The notes: generated by a model from the letters alone, not told the origin. Positions 1-8,537 are shown, counted from the stretch's first letter. The stretch is 64,000 nucleotides of DNA from Bacillus sp. AFS029637 (GCF_002584985.1 NZ_NUPZ01000031.1:7565-71564), one strand, 5' to 3'. Numbers and translations: made by a program.

Positions 1-506
1 ACCTCGTTTTTTGCTTGTTCTCTTAATAATCGATTTACTGTTTCACGGCGTACACCTATCAGTTGACCAATTTCACTTTGCGTTAATATTTCATAAATAG
101 GGATATCACCTAAATATAAGGTAAACCACTCTTGTAAACGATGAAGGCGCTCTTTCGGAGAGACTGTTGTTAATTGATCAATACGTTGTTGCATCATTCT
201 TAATTTTGATTGCAATTGCATAGCGATATTGGCATATGATTCAGGATTTGCCTGAAGTTTATCGTACCATTCGCTACTCATAATAGGTTCTACCTCGGTT
301 TTTATTAAAGCGATGGCTGTACCGTGATATTCTTTCGGTGAAATTAATGAATGGTGAGGTATTGTTTCACCTGGAACGATAATGTTAAATAAAAATGGTG
401 TTCCATCTTCTTGTAGTCTCACTACTTTTAATAAACCGGATTTAATAAAATATAAAGGACCGTCTTCGCCTTGACGGAATAGTACGTCTCCCTTGTGTAG
501 AATCAA
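1..506 (-). CDS. Crp/Fnr family transcriptional regulator (3' end cut off by window edge)
   Basis: The reverse strand is open from a TTG at 506 to the window edge, about 168 codons. A GGGGGG ribosome binding site lies 6-7 bases before the TTG, and no ATG fits better. The N-terminal half reads as a cyclic-nucleotide-binding beta-roll (GDVLFRQGEDG near residue 6, GLLKVVR near 24). The end visible here carries a Crp-type helix-turn-helix (SEIGQLIGVRRETVNRLL). These proteins bind DNA as dimers. No cysteine cluster is seen in the visible part, so there is no sign of an Fnr iron-sulfur sensor, but the last residues lie outside the window. Effector and targets cannot be told. It is read away from the gene at 677. 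Confidence 0.85.
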   Translation of the reverse strand, partial: MILHKGDVLFRQGEDGPLYFIKSGLLKVVRLQEDGTPFLFNIIVPGETIPHHSLISPKEYHGTAIALIKTEVEPIMSSEWYDKLQANPESYANIAMQLQSKLRMMQQRIDQLTTVSPKERLHRLQEWFTLYLGDIPIYEILTQSEIGQLIGVRRETVNRLLREQAKNE

Positions 507-676
507 TGTTAGCCCCCCATTTAAACATTTCTATTTCTTCTATTTTAGCTTATATGTATAAAGACAATATGCTATTTAAACAGCAATTTCATTGACGAAA
601 TGTATGCTATTACAGTAGTATACTATTTAGTGTGTAATAGTACTAGCAATGAATACGCTGTAGGGGGTTTAGTATA

Positions 677-904
677 TTGTTAGATGCGATGAAGATGACG
701 GATATGAGAATTCCGGCGAATGCTATCATTCATGTGGAAGAGATGAAAGGTGGAGTTGTTCTATCCGTTGAAATAGACGGCCAAATTATTTATACAATGG
801 CCTATGATGAAGAAACCGATAGTTATGCTGAATTATATGATCGAAATGATAAGAGGGCGTGCCAAGTACATGAGGACTTTATGGGATGGTCACTTCTTCA
901 CTAA
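677..904 (+). CDS. Hypothetical protein, 75 aa
   Basis: The frame starts at TTG 677, ten bases after a TAGGGGG ribosome binding site, and ends just before a strong terminator, so it looks like a real monocistronic gene. I do not recognise the family. The product is small, soluble and acidic, with no signal peptide or membrane segment. Residues about 20-50 alternate in a way that suggests beta strands (HVEEMKGGVVLSVEIDGQ), and the C-terminus ends GWSLLH. A later in-frame ATG exists (residue 5), but it sits too far from the binding site. The upstream stretch 600-640 holds short inverted repeats that could be an operator shared with the divergent Crp/Fnr gene. Confidence 0.6.
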   Translation: MLDAMKMTDMRIPANAIIHVEEMKGGVVLSVEIDGQIIYTMAYDEETDSYAELYDRNDKRACQVHEDFMGWSLLH

Positions 905-931
905 AAAGATGTCAATATGACATCTTTTTTT
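904..931 (+). terminator. Intrinsic terminator
   Basis: An 11-bp stem (AAAAGATGTCA / TGACATCTTTT) with a 3-base loop is followed by a T run. It starts at the stop codon of the 75-residue gene. Confidence 0.85.
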
Positions 932-1077
932 ATTGAATCGATAGATTATACAAAGAAATGAAATATATGGATAAGATTTGTAATAAATGATTTTGCATTG
1001 TTAACACTTTGTAACTGCAAGTGAACTATTTTTTCGCTATCATTAAGGTAACAGTCGTAGCTATAGGAGTGGTCAAC

Positions 1078-1170
1078 TTGAGGAACGTACATATTTCAAA
1101 TTTTATGCTATTAGGTGTTTGTCTCATTTTACTTGTTCTCCTTGGAACGTTTTTATATTCATGTGTATAA
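1078..1170 (+). CDS. Possible 30-residue single-span membrane protein
   Basis: A TTG at 1078 follows an AGGAGTGG ribosome binding site with seven-base spacing. The frame encodes 30 residues and stops at 1170. After a short polar start (LRNVHIS), nearly all the rest is hydrophobic (MLLGVCLILLVLLGTFLY), which would make one membrane span. Bacillus genomes hold many such tiny membrane proteins, several of them sporulation-related, but I cannot assign this one to a family. The binding site and the continuous hydrophobic segment are the only support, and chance is possible. It converges with the permease gene, and the hairpin at 1172-1199 lies right after its stop. Confidence 0.45.
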   Translation: MRNVHISNFMLLGVCLILLVLLGTFLYSCV

Positions 1171-1171
1171 G

Positions 1172-1199
1172 AAAAAACGCATTCTAAAAAGAACGCGTT
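1172..1199 (-). terminator. Terminator of the TauE/SafE permease gene
   Basis: A 9-bp stem with one mismatch (AACGCATTC / GAACGCGTT) is followed on the minus strand by a T run. It overlaps the permease stop codon. Confidence 0.7.
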
Positions 1200-1998
1200 A
1201 TAAAAGGGACGTAATGATTAATCTAGTTCCAAGAATCATTAATGTAATACGTAATAAATTAATTACTGCTTTACCACTAAGTTTTGTATTAATATAAGCC
1301 CCGATTTTTCCGCCAATCCACGCACCAGGAATAAGGATTAATGCATAAATCCAGCTAACATTTCCCAGGGAGATATGAGTTGCAGAACTTACAATTGCTG
1401 ATAGAAATACGATAAACATCGAAGTTGCTACAGCAATGTGTGCTGGGAATGCAAACAGGAGCATCATCGCTGGAACAAGTAAGGCGCCACCGCCAATTCC
1501 AAATAAACCAGAAATAAATCCAACTATAAAGGCAATAAAGATAGCGAGGAGCGGTGGGAATTGATAGTTTACAGTATTTCCTTCGTTATCTGTAAAAGAA
1601 CGCTTAATTACAGTCATATTTGATAAGGAAAGAGGTTTTAATTTGTCTCGTAACATAAGAAGAATTGAGACGAAAATAAGGAACAACCCAAAATATAAAG
1701 AAAATGTATCTTGGTTTAAAAACTTGTTCGCCCATGATCCGATAATACCACCAGGGCCGCTCCCGATAAATAAAATAAGTCCACTTTTGTAATCTACTCG
1801 CTTATGTTTCATGTAAGTAAGGGTGGAAGACAGTCCTGTAAAAACGACTGTTACCATAGAAGTTCCCACTGCGAGTTGTGGGGATAAACTGTGTAATCCA
1901 ATTAATAATGGAACAATAATAATTCCGCCTCCGAGTCCAACTAGGCTCCCGACCGTCCCGGCGATTAGTCCGATGCAAAGTAACATGATGTATTCCAA
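1198..1998 (-). CDS. TauE/SafE family membrane permease, 266 aa
   Basis: This is a multispanning permease of the TauE/SafE (DUF81) family, whose members export or import sulfite, sulfoacetate or related organic anions; the substrate here is unknown. The hallmark repeated glycine-rich loops are visible: GSLVGLGGGIIIVPLL near residue 18 and GLFGIGGGALLVPAMM about 150 residues later, one in each half of the pseudo-duplicated protein. About eight hydrophobic spans follow. The start is taken as TTG 1998, with GAGGAG nine bases upstream. A longer frame to 2043 adds 15 residues without a binding site. It is separated from pit by a bidirectional terminator and is probably transcribed alone. Confidence 0.88.
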   Translation of the reverse strand: MEYIMLLCIGLIAGTVGSLVGLGGGIIIVPLLIGLHSLSPQLAVGTSMVTVVFTGLSSTLTYMKHKRVDYKSGLILFIGSGPGGIIGSWANKFLNQDTFSLYFGLFLIFVSILLMLRDKLKPLSLSNMTVIKRSFTDNEGNTVNYQFPPLLAIFIAFIVGFISGLFGIGGGALLVPAMMLLFAFPAHIAVATSMFIVFLSAIVSSATHISLGNVSWIYALILIPGAWIGGKIGAYINTKLSGKAVINLLRITLMILGTRLIITSLL

Positions 1999-2072
1999 AC
2001 TTTCCAACTCCTCTAAATAACTTATCCACCAATTATTATACACGCTTTTTAATAAGAAATAGGGTTGTTCAC

Positions 2073-2113
2073 AAAAAAGTCGTCTTCCTAGATAAATCAG
2101 GAAGACGACTTTT
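2073..2113 (-). terminator. Terminator of the ykaA-pit operon
   Basis: A long perfect stem (AAAAGTCGTCTTCCT / AGGAAGACGACTTTT) with a 9-base loop lies just after the pit stop codon. It is flanked by A and T runs, so it can work in both directions. Confidence 0.9.
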
Positions 2114-2115
2114 AA

Positions 2116-3114
2116 TTAAAAGATTAAGTGTAATAAAGAGTAAAATAAAGCAGCTAAAGAAGCTGAAATAGGAAGTGTAATTACCCATGTAATTAACATA
2201 CGTTTAGCAGTTCCCCATTTTACACCTTTCACACGGTGAGAAGCACCAACCCCTAAAATAGAAGAAGAGATAACGTGCGTTGTACTAACTGGTAAGTGAA
2301 TGAATGTTGCGCCAAAAATAACAAGTGATGATGATAAATCGGCAGCTACACCATTTACAGGACGAATTTTCATAATTTGTCCACCGACAGTTTTAATAAT
2401 TTTCCATCCACCGACAGAAGTACCAAGACCCATTGCAGTTGCACAGGCTAATTGTACCCAGAAAGGGATTTCGTCAGAAGTATGATAGTTATTGGCCATA
2501 AGAGCCATCGTAATGATTCCCATTGCTTTTTGTGCATCATTCGTACCGTGTGTAAAAGCTTGCAATGCTGCAGTAAAAATTTGGAATATACGGAAGTTTT
2601 TGTTCGTTTTCGTTAAGTTAAAGTTTTTAAAGACGACTTTAAAAATACTGTATACGATATAACCAATAACAAAAGCGATAATCGGTGAAATGATTAAAGC
2701 TTCAAGAATTTTTATGAACCCTTTAAAGTTTAATGAACTAAAACCAGCAGCAGCGATTGCTGCGCCTGCGATCGAGCCAATGATTGCATGCGAAGAACTA
2801 CTTGGAATACCATAGTACCAAGTGATTAAATTCCATGCTATTGCCGCAAGCAAAGCAGCTAAAATTACAAGAGAACCATTAGGTAAAGCAAATGGGTCAA
2901 CGATATCTTTTGTAATAGTTTTTGCTACACCTGTAAATGTCATCGCACCTACAAAATTCATAAGAGCTGCCATAATAATTGCATGTCTAGGCTTTAGAGC
3001 TTTCGTTGAAACAGCCGTTGCAATAGCGTTTGCTGTATCGTGAAATCCATTGATAAAGTCAAAAGCTAAAGCGCAAATGACTACTAAAACGGTCAGTATC
3101 AAGAGTGTATCCAT
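2116..3114 (-). CDS. pit: Low-affinity inorganic phosphate transporter Pit, 332 aa
   Basis: This is a PiT (PF01384) family transporter, which moves metal-phosphate across the membrane using the proton gradient. The two PiT signature regions are present: FDFINGFHDTANAIATAVST near residue 19 and TAALQAFTHGTNDAQKAMG in the second half, both with the conserved GFxDTAN/GxNDAQ type core. About ten membrane spans can be drawn. The start is ATG 3114, seven bases after AAGGAG; a TTG six bases earlier is too close to that site. It lies 11 bases after the DUF47 gene, the same ykaA-pit pairing as in B. subtilis, so the two are cotranscribed and ykaA likely modulates transport. Confidence 0.93.
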   Translation of the reverse strand: MDTLLILTVLVVICALAFDFINGFHDTANAIATAVSTKALKPRHAIIMAALMNFVGAMTFTGVAKTITKDIVDPFALPNGSLVILAALLAAIAWNLITWYYGIPSSSSHAIIGSIAGAAIAAAGFSSLNFKGFIKILEALIISPIIAFVIGYIVYSIFKVVFKNFNLTKTNKNFRIFQIFTAALQAFTHGTNDAQKAMGIITMALMANNYHTSDEIPFWVQLACATAMGLGTSVGGWKIIKTVGGQIMKIRPVNGVAADLSSSLVIFGATFIHLPVSTTHVISSSILGVGASHRVKGVKWGTAKRMLITWVITLPISASLAALFYSLLHLIF

Positions 3115-3125
3115 GATCAAACTCC

Positions 3126-3746
3126 TTACGCGTTCTTCATAATAATTGTTTCTAATACGTTTGCAACGCTTTGGCAGCTATCTGCTACTTCTTCAAGCTC
3201 TTCGTAAATCTCTTTATATTGAATAATCTTAATCGGATCTTGTTCACGAGAGAATAAGTGCTTAATCGCATGACGGCGAATATCATCACATTGTGACTCG
3301 TAATCCTTAATCTTAATCGCATTTGTACGAATGTCGACTAATTTTTTGTTAGACATTAATTCAACAGAGTTTGCAATCTCAATCGCACATTGATTGATTG
3401 CTTCAACGAATTTAATCATGTATTCATCAGCTTCTGTAATAGAATACATTTCGAATAGACCAGCACTGTGATCTAATCCATCTAATACATCATCCATACT
3501 CATTGCAAGTTGTAGGATGTCCTCACGTTCAATAGGAGTAATAAACGCTTTGTTTAGCTCCATAATGATTTCGTGAATGAATGAGTCACCTTTTGACTCA
3601 TACTCTTTCATGCGCATAGAAAACTCTTTTAAATCGCTAGCATTTTTAATTTTATACTCCACGAAAAACTGCGCGCCTTCTTTTAAATTTTCGGAAACAT
3701 TCATTAGCATTTCAGAAAATTTATCTTTTTTTGATTTAAAGACCAT
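3126..3746 (-). CDS. ykaA: PhoU-like DUF47 protein, Pit partner, 206 aa
   Basis: This is a DUF47 (PhoU_div) protein, made almost wholly of helices as in PhoU. Members sit beside Pit genes and are thought to regulate the transporter. Family features seen: an N-terminal FKSKKDKFSEML stretch, ESKGDSFIHEIIMELNKAFITP in the first half (the acidic metal-binding pattern with the ITPIEREDIL motif), and a repeated helix with YESQCDDIRRHAIKHLF in the second. ATG 3746 is chosen because GGGGG lies eight bases upstream; an earlier in-frame GTG lies inside that site. It is the first gene of the ykaA-pit pair. A TTGATT/TATATT promoter-like pair lies just upstream on the minus strand. Confidence 0.9.
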   Translation of the reverse strand: MVFKSKKDKFSEMLMNVSENLKEGAQFFVEYKIKNASDLKEFSMRMKEYESKGDSFIHEIIMELNKAFITPIEREDILQLAMSMDDVLDGLDHSAGLFEMYSITEADEYMIKFVEAINQCAIEIANSVELMSNKKLVDIRTNAIKIKDYESQCDDIRRHAIKHLFSREQDPIKIIQYKEIYEELEEVADSCQSVANVLETIIMKNA

Positions 3747-4057
3747 TATTGTTACCCCCACAAAAGTAATATATGTAAAATATATTGGCTAATCAATTCT
3801 AACAAAAAACTGTCGTTTTTTAAAACATTTTATCGAAAAGTTTACAAAAACTTAACATAACTCTCATTGTTGTATTAATAATATTAATATTCAATAAGGA
3901 ATATCTTACTTGTAGAATGTCCTTTTCTTGCAAAAAGTATGAATGTGAAAGAAAAGCTTTACACTATAGGAACCACTACGTTATTATAATAAATTTAAAA
4001 GGAGGTATATTCTTCCTTTTGAAAAGAAGAGTGTAAACAAACGAAGGAAGTGAACGA
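3747..4057. other. Divergent intergenic region between ykaA and the PBP gene
   Basis: This 311-base AT-rich stretch holds the divergent promoters. On the minus strand TTGATT-17-TATATT (about 3761-3790) can serve ykaA-pit. On the plus strand a GAAGGAAG ribosome binding site for the PBP gene ends it. A possible Pho box (listed separately) lies in the middle. A second purine run (AAAGGAGGTATATTC, about 4000) has no frame behind it. Confidence 0.5.
3830..3857 (+). promoter_or_regulatory. Possible PhoP box
   Basis: TTTACA at 3841 and TTAACA at 3852 are 11 bases apart, with a weaker TTATCG another 11 bases before. PhoP boxes in Bacillus are TTAACA-like repeats spaced by about five bases. It lies 90-110 bases from the ykaA-pit start, which would make sense for phosphate control. 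AT-rich DNA makes chance matches easy. Confidence 0.35.
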
Positions 4058-6100
4058 ATGAAATTGAAGAACACTCACTTTAAAAAAATGCTTGAGTGGT
4101 TCAATAAGAGGAAGAAACTTCGTAATTCATTAATTGTATTAGGAAGTTTGCTCGCTATTATATTTGTAGTTATAAATATAATAATTTCCATTCAAGACAT
4201 ATCTGAATTAAAACAAGCAGTTCCACAACCAACTTTAATTTACGATGCAAATAATGAAGTTGCGACCAAATTAGCTTCTTCTAAAACAGAAGGTGTTAAA
4301 AGGAAAGATATTCCTGACATTATGGTTCAGGCAATTGTTGCTGTAGAGGATAAGGAATTTTTTAACCATCGCGGTATTTATTATAGTGGAATTATCAGTG
4401 CAGTTTTTAAAAATCTCACAGCAGGAGAAGTTGTGGCAGGCGGAAGTACAATTACACAACAACTTGCGAAAAATGTGTTTTTGACACAAGACCGCACATA
4501 CTCGCGTAAAATAAAGGAATATTTTCTAACAAAAAAAATAGAACGTACTTATACAAAAGATGAAATTATTGAAATGTATATGAATCAAATTTATTTTGGT
4601 GAAGGTGCTTGGGGGATAAAAAAAGCAGCTAAATCTTATTTTGATAAGGATGTAAAGGATTTAACAATTTCAGAGGCTGCAACGATTGCGGGCTTGATTA
4701 AAGCACCGTCTGCGTATTCGCCTTATAAAAACTTTAATAAATCAATTGAACGACGTAATGTCGTACTAGGTTTAATGAAAGAACAAGGATATATTTCTGA
4801 AGAACAGTACAAGAAAGAAAAAGAGACAGGCCTTGTATTAAGACGTGGTGTTGATGACAAATATAAAGGGAAATACTCTCAATATGTAGACTATATTGTT
4901 AGAGAAGCGATGGATAAGTATGAATTGACACAAAATGAAATTTTAGCAGGTGGTTATCGTATTTATACAGAGCTTGATCCGAAAAAACAACAGGCTGTAG
5001 AGGATGTTGTAAATAATGATAGTTATTTCAAAGATAGTGGCTCAGATCAGCTTATGCAAACAGGTGTAGTTCTTATAAATCCAAAAACAGGTGGTGTTCC
5101 AGCTTTAGTTGGGGGCAGAGGACCGTATCAGTTTTTACAGTTTAACCATGCAACCCAATTAAAAAGACAACCAGGATCAACATTAAAGCCTCTTGCTGTG
5201 TATGTACCAGCTCTAGAACAGGGGTATGAAGTATACGATATATTAAAAGACGAACCATTTAATATTAAAGAATATAAACCGCAAAATAGTGATCATACTT
5301 TTCACGGTGATGTGACAATGTATGAAGCGGTGGCAAAGTCATACAACGTTTCGGCTGTTTGGCTATTAGAACAAATAGGATTAGACAAAGGGTTGAACTC
5401 TTTAGAGCGATTTGGTATTCCGTTAGAACCAGAAGATCGTACGTATCCGATTGCTTTAGGCGGGATGCATGTGGGGACTTCTCCATTTGTAATGGCTCAA
5501 GCATACAGTGCGTTGGCAAATGATGGTGTTCAAGTGGAAGCTCATGCAATTAGAGAGATACAAAATGCTGAAGGTGAAACCATTGGAAAATGGTATAAGA
5601 AAGAGACACGTGTGACGAGCGAGAAAATTGCTCAAAAGATGACATACTTATTGAAAGGTGTTGTCGAAAAAGGAACTGGTGAAAAAGCGAAAGTTAATAA
5701 TATTGATACAGCAGGAAAAACTGGGACGACTCAACTTGTAAATGGGCCAAGTGCTGGTGCGAAGGATTCATGGTTTGTTGGATATACGCCAGATTTAGTA
5801 GGTGCGATTTGGGTAGGGTATGATAAAACGGATAGTGAGCATTATATTCCGGGAGGGAGTCAAATTACGACGACGATGTTCCGAGATATTATGAAAAAAG
5901 CAAATGCGAATCCAGCTCAAAAAGCATTTCAGTTATCGCTCATACCTGAGGCTGAATACAAAAAACAATTGCAAACAATTCAAGAGGAAAAACGCAGAAA
6001 AGAAGAAGAGAAGCGAAGGAAAGAAGAGGAACAACAAAGAAAACAAGAGCAGCAAGAGTGGTTTGATAAAGTAAAAGAGTGGATTCCATCATTTTGGTAA
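4058..6100 (+). CDS. Class A penicillin-binding protein (transglycosylase/transpeptidase), 680 aa
   Basis: This bifunctional enzyme polymerises and cross-links peptidoglycan outside the membrane. A cytoplasmic tail (1-23) precedes one span (about 24-45). The GT51 domain shows the catalytic glutamate in VAVEDKEFF (E97), GGSTITQQLAKN (129-139) and RKIKE. The transpeptidase domain has all three motifs: STLK (374-377), SYN (428-430) and KTGT (554-557). The last 45 residues are a charged coiled-coil rich in KRRKEEE repeats. Length fits the PbpF/PbpG group of B. subtilis (about 690-715 aa) better than PonA, but I cannot choose between them. ATG 4058 has GAAGGAAGTGA upstream. It is monocistronic, ending in a strong terminator. 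Confidence 0.93.
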   Translation: MKLKNTHFKKMLEWFNKRKKLRNSLIVLGSLLAIIFVVINIIISIQDISELKQAVPQPTLIYDANNEVATKLASSKTEGVKRKDIPDIMVQAIVAVEDKEFFNHRGIYYSGIISAVFKNLTAGEVVAGGSTITQQLAKNVFLTQDRTYSRKIKEYFLTKKIERTYTKDEIIEMYMNQIYFGEGAWGIKKAAKSYFDKDVKDLTISEAATIAGLIKAPSAYSPYKNFNKSIERRNVVLGLMKEQGYISEEQYKKEKETGLVLRRGVDDKYKGKYSQYVDYIVREAMDKYELTQNEILAGGYRIYTELDPKKQQAVEDVVNNDSYFKDSGSDQLMQTGVVLINPKTGGVPALVGGRGPYQFLQFNHATQLKRQPGSTLKPLAVYVPALEQGYEVYDILKDEPFNIKEYKPQNSDHTFHGDVTMYEAVAKSYNVSAVWLLEQIGLDKGLNSLERFGIPLEPEDRTYPIALGGMHVGTSPFVMAQAYSALANDGVQVEAHAIREIQNAEGETIGKWYKKETRVTSEKIAQKMTYLLKGVVEKGTGEKAKVNNIDTAGKTGTTQLVNGPSAGAKDSWFVGYTPDLVGAIWVGYDKTDSEHYIPGGSQITTTMFRDIMKKANANPAQKAFQLSLIPEAEYKKQLQTIQEEKRRKEEEKRRKEEEQQRKQEQQEWFDKVKEWIPSFW

Positions 6101-6103
6101 AAG

Positions 6104-6136
6104 AAAGAGGCGAATAACAAGATTCGCCTCTTTTTT
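6104..6136 (+). terminator. Intrinsic terminator after PBP gene
   Basis: The stem AAAGAGGCGAAT / ATTCGCCTCTTT is followed by TTTTTT, three bases after the PBP stop codon. Confidence 0.92.
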
Positions 6137-6222
6137 CTGTGGATAATCAAGTAGAGTAATAATCAGTTGGATTTTGTTCATTCCTACTGGTTATTAGCTC
6201 AAACCAATCGGGATAAGTGATA

Positions 6223-6651
6223 TTACTCGTTAAGTGTAACATTTGTACTACCAAAAGATTGAGAATCGTATGTGACGATTATTTTTCCCTTACTAATAGG
6301 TTCATAAGGCAATTCTTCTTCATAATCACCATTATTTTCATTATGGATGGAAAGGGTGATTTCATCAATGTCTTTATTTTTATACTGATCTTTAATTGTT
6401 TCAGCAATTTGAAGTAGGTTTTCGTAACTAGAAGCTTTTGTAATAAGCATTCCTGTTATAACCTTTTTTTCGTTATGAGTGTAAGAAGAATAAGGGACAC
6501 TATTTTGCTTTGTATACAGAAGTTCGTATGGAACTGTTTTTCTATCTGCTTTTGATACAGTGGAATATTTTAGAGTTAAAAAAAATCCTACACATAAAAT
6601 AATGCATACCATAAGACCAATCCAAATGCGTATTAGTGATATAACTCTCAT
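6223..6651 (-). CDS. Hypothetical membrane-anchored protein, 142 aa
   Basis: I do not recognise the family. One membrane segment lies near the N-terminus (IWIGLMVCIILCVGFFLTL, about residues 8-28), followed by a polar domain of some 110 residues that would face outside. That domain reads as mixed alpha/beta with an acidic stretch (NENNGDYEEELPYEP). The start is taken as ATG 6651, because the GAGGG binding site lies seven bases before it; the ATG at 6657 touches the site. It converges with the PBP gene and has no partner within 180 bases. It may be a small surface protein; nothing more can be said. Confidence 0.65.
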   Translation of the reverse strand: MRVISLIRIWIGLMVCIILCVGFFLTLKYSTVSKADRKTVPYELLYTKQNSVPYSSYTHNEKKVITGMLITKASSYENLLQIAETIKDQYKNKDIDEITLSIHNENNGDYEEELPYEPISKGKIIVTYDSQSFGSTNVTLNE

Positions 6652-6740
6652 TTTCATCCCTCTTTCATATCTTTGACTTCACTATTTATCATACAAAATG
6701 AGGATTAAGATAGAGTAAATTTGAGGTAAAGAAACGTAAA

Positions 6741-6777
6741 GAAGGAGCACTTATCCTCCCAAATAAGTGCTCCTTTC
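6741..6777 (-). terminator. Terminator downstream of the collagen-like relic
   Basis: The stem GGAGCACTTAT / ATAAGTGCTCC with an 8-base loop is followed on the minus strand by TTCTTTACG. It would end the kinase/collagen transcript. Confidence 0.75.
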
Positions 6778-6834
6778 TATATAAAGAGAGATTTAATACA
6801 CAGTCAAACGAAGTATATTACTATAAAAATATGC

Positions 6835-7269
6835 TTATACGCCTGTTTCTAAAATTGTTAAAGTATCTGAAGTATCATTAAAATTAATATTGTTTAATTC
6901 GAAAACTTGATTAAATTGAATATTCTTCCCAGGTGATATAGTTTGAGGGTTTGAGTTTCCTATTGCAGCTATAGTTACAGGAATTGGAGTACCAGCCGGT
7001 CCTTGAATACCTCTTGAGGCCCTTGGGCACCCGTAGCCCCTTGAGAACCAGCTGGTCCTTGAAATACCTTGAGGTCCTTGAGCGCCAGCCGGTCCTTGAG
7101 CCCTTTGAGGTCCCGTAGCCCCTGTAGTACCACCACCTAGATATCCAGATCCATACTGAACTAAGATAGCTTGAATTTCTGCAATGAGCTTAACGAGTTT
7201 ATCGGTAGCACAGCAATTAATTTTGAATAACTTAGCGATTGGCGTGTAGTTTATGAAATAGTTTATCAT
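6835..7269 (-). pseudogene. Collagen-like protein relic with two compensating frameshifts and truncated C-domain
   Basis: The frame has a short N-terminal part, a Gly-X-Y collagen tract starting GGGTTGATGPQ (about residue 45), and the beginning of a BclA-type beta-sandwich domain (NPQTISPGKNIQFNQVF). Exosporium collagen-like proteins of the B. cereus group have this plan. Two faults are visible. Near 7060 one extra T throws the tract out of frame (SRTSWFSRGYGCPRASRG), and near 7010 two extra bases restore it; in the other frame the gap reads GPAGSQGATGAQGPQ. The C-domain also stops after ILETGV, where the family continues for about 100 residues. The ATG overlaps the kinase stop (ATGA) with only a weak binding site. 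Probably decayed, though it may still be translated. Confidence 0.65.
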
Positions 7270-8537
7270 TTGTACTGATTCATTCTTTCAAGGTTTGTTT
7301 TAGGTAAAATGGGAATAGAAATCGTGAAAGTTGTCCCATTGTGATTACTAGCCAATTTTAATGTCCCGTTGTGATTTTGAATGATTTTCTTCGTTACTGA
7401 TAAGCCTAGTCCTGTTCCAGAGTCTTTTGTTGAGAAGAACGGATCAAAGATATATTCTTGAATAGCTGGAGGAATACCAGTCCCGTTATCTGTGAAAGTA
7501 ATCCGAACAAAATTATCTAGGCGATAACTAGAGATTTGAATAGAAAGAGGTTTCTCGCCTTGGGCATCGACAGCATTTTGAAATAAGTTTAAAAAAACTT
7601 GTACAAGTTCATGACGATCCATATTGACTAACACATCATCTAATTCGGTAGAAAAATCATAGTCAATCGAAATGTTGTGTAAAAAGACTTCACTAGCGAG
7701 TAACTGCTGAATATATTCACGTAAAAATGTATTAATAGAAAACGGTTCCCTTGTAAATTCACGTGTTTTTGAAATAGATAAAAACTTTGTAATAATACTA
7801 TTTGCACGGTCTAATTCAGGAATCAATAAATTTTCAAATAAGTCTTTATTTGATGAAGAAACGCTCTCTTGTAAAAATTGTAAGTATCCTCGTACGGTTG
7901 TAAGTGGGTTGCGTACTTCGTGTGCAATCCCAGCTGCAATTCTCCCTGCTAATGAAAATTTCTCTGCATCACGTTCTGTGTTTAAGTAGTGAAAGGCGCT
8001 AATAACTCTAAAAATCTCTCCATTATAATCACGAATAATTCGGTTATTTATAATGCCATAATTTTTGTCTAAAACTTCTTCATTATATATTTCGGTTCCT
8101 GTTTTTAATGTTTCGATAGCTTTAATTTTTTCTTCTGGTAAGTTTAATAACTGCTGAATTGGCTTGCCGATTATTTCGTTTCGTATTACGCCAAAATCAT
8201 CTGCAGCAGCTTGATTACATAAAGTAATATTCCCTTTACTATCAATAAAGGTTACATGATGTGAAAAAGCATCAAAAATATGAACAAAGTGTTTTTCGAG
8301 TTGTTCAAATAAAAATAATGAATCGCAAGTAAGTTGAAAATCAGCTTCTTTATTCTCTTTACGTATATTTTGAATAGAATGAGTTGTTCGTGTTTTTTTT
8401 ATTTGTAAACCAATATGTGGATTTTTATATGTGAAATGGTGTGGTAATTGATCCACAAGTTCTTCATAAAAACGTACTTTATTTTCTAGTTCTTCTATTC
8501 GTTTTTTATGAGATACAATAGCGTCGTTTGGAAGCAT
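7266..8537 (-). CDS. Soluble PAS histidine kinase, sporulation-kinase type, 423 aa
   Basis: A cytoplasmic sensor kinase without membrane spans. An N-terminal coiled-coil region (KKRIEELENKVRFYEELVDQL) leads to a PAS domain (about 83-190, with TFIDSKGNITLCNQAA). The HisKA box AAGIAHEVRNPLTTVRGYLQ places the phosphorylated histidine at 206. The ATPase domain shows NLFQNAVDA, DNGTGIP and GTGLGLS. The PAS plus AxGIAHEVRNPLT plan is that of the Bacillus sporulation kinases that feed Spo0F, and no response regulator lies beside it, which fits. The signal is unknown. Start ATG 8537 follows GAGGGG at ten bases; an earlier TTG lies on that site. The collagen relic overlaps its stop by four bases. Confidence 0.88.
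   Translation of the reverse strand: MLPNDAIVSHKKRIEELENKVRFYEELVDQLPHHFTYKNPHIGLQIKKTRTTHSIQNIRKENKEADFQLTCDSLFLFEQLEKHFVHIFDAFSHHVTFIDSKGNITLCNQAAADDFGVIRNEIIGKPIQQLLNLPEEKIKAIETLKTGTEIYNEEVLDKNYGIINNRIIRDYNGEIFRVISAFHYLNTERDAEKFSLAGRIAAGIAHEVRNPLTTVRGYLQFLQESVSSSNKDLFENLLIPELDRANSIITKFLSISKTREFTREPFSINTFLREYIQQLLASEVFLHNISIDYDFSTELDDVLVNMDRHELVQVFLNLFQNAVDAQGEKPLSIQISSYRLDNFVRITFTDNGTGIPPAIQEYIFDPFFSTKDSGTGLGLSVTKKIIQNHNGTLKLASNHNGTTFTISIPILPKTNLERMNQYK

Noticed and set aside
4000-4030. AAAGGAGGTATATTC run before the PBP gene
   Set aside because: It resembles a ribosome binding site, but no open frame follows; the PBP gene has its own site at about 4045.
7000-7140. Short regular repeats that could suggest a repeat array or CRISPR
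   Set aside because: They are the Gly-X-Y codon repeats of the collagen-like relic; there are no spacers.
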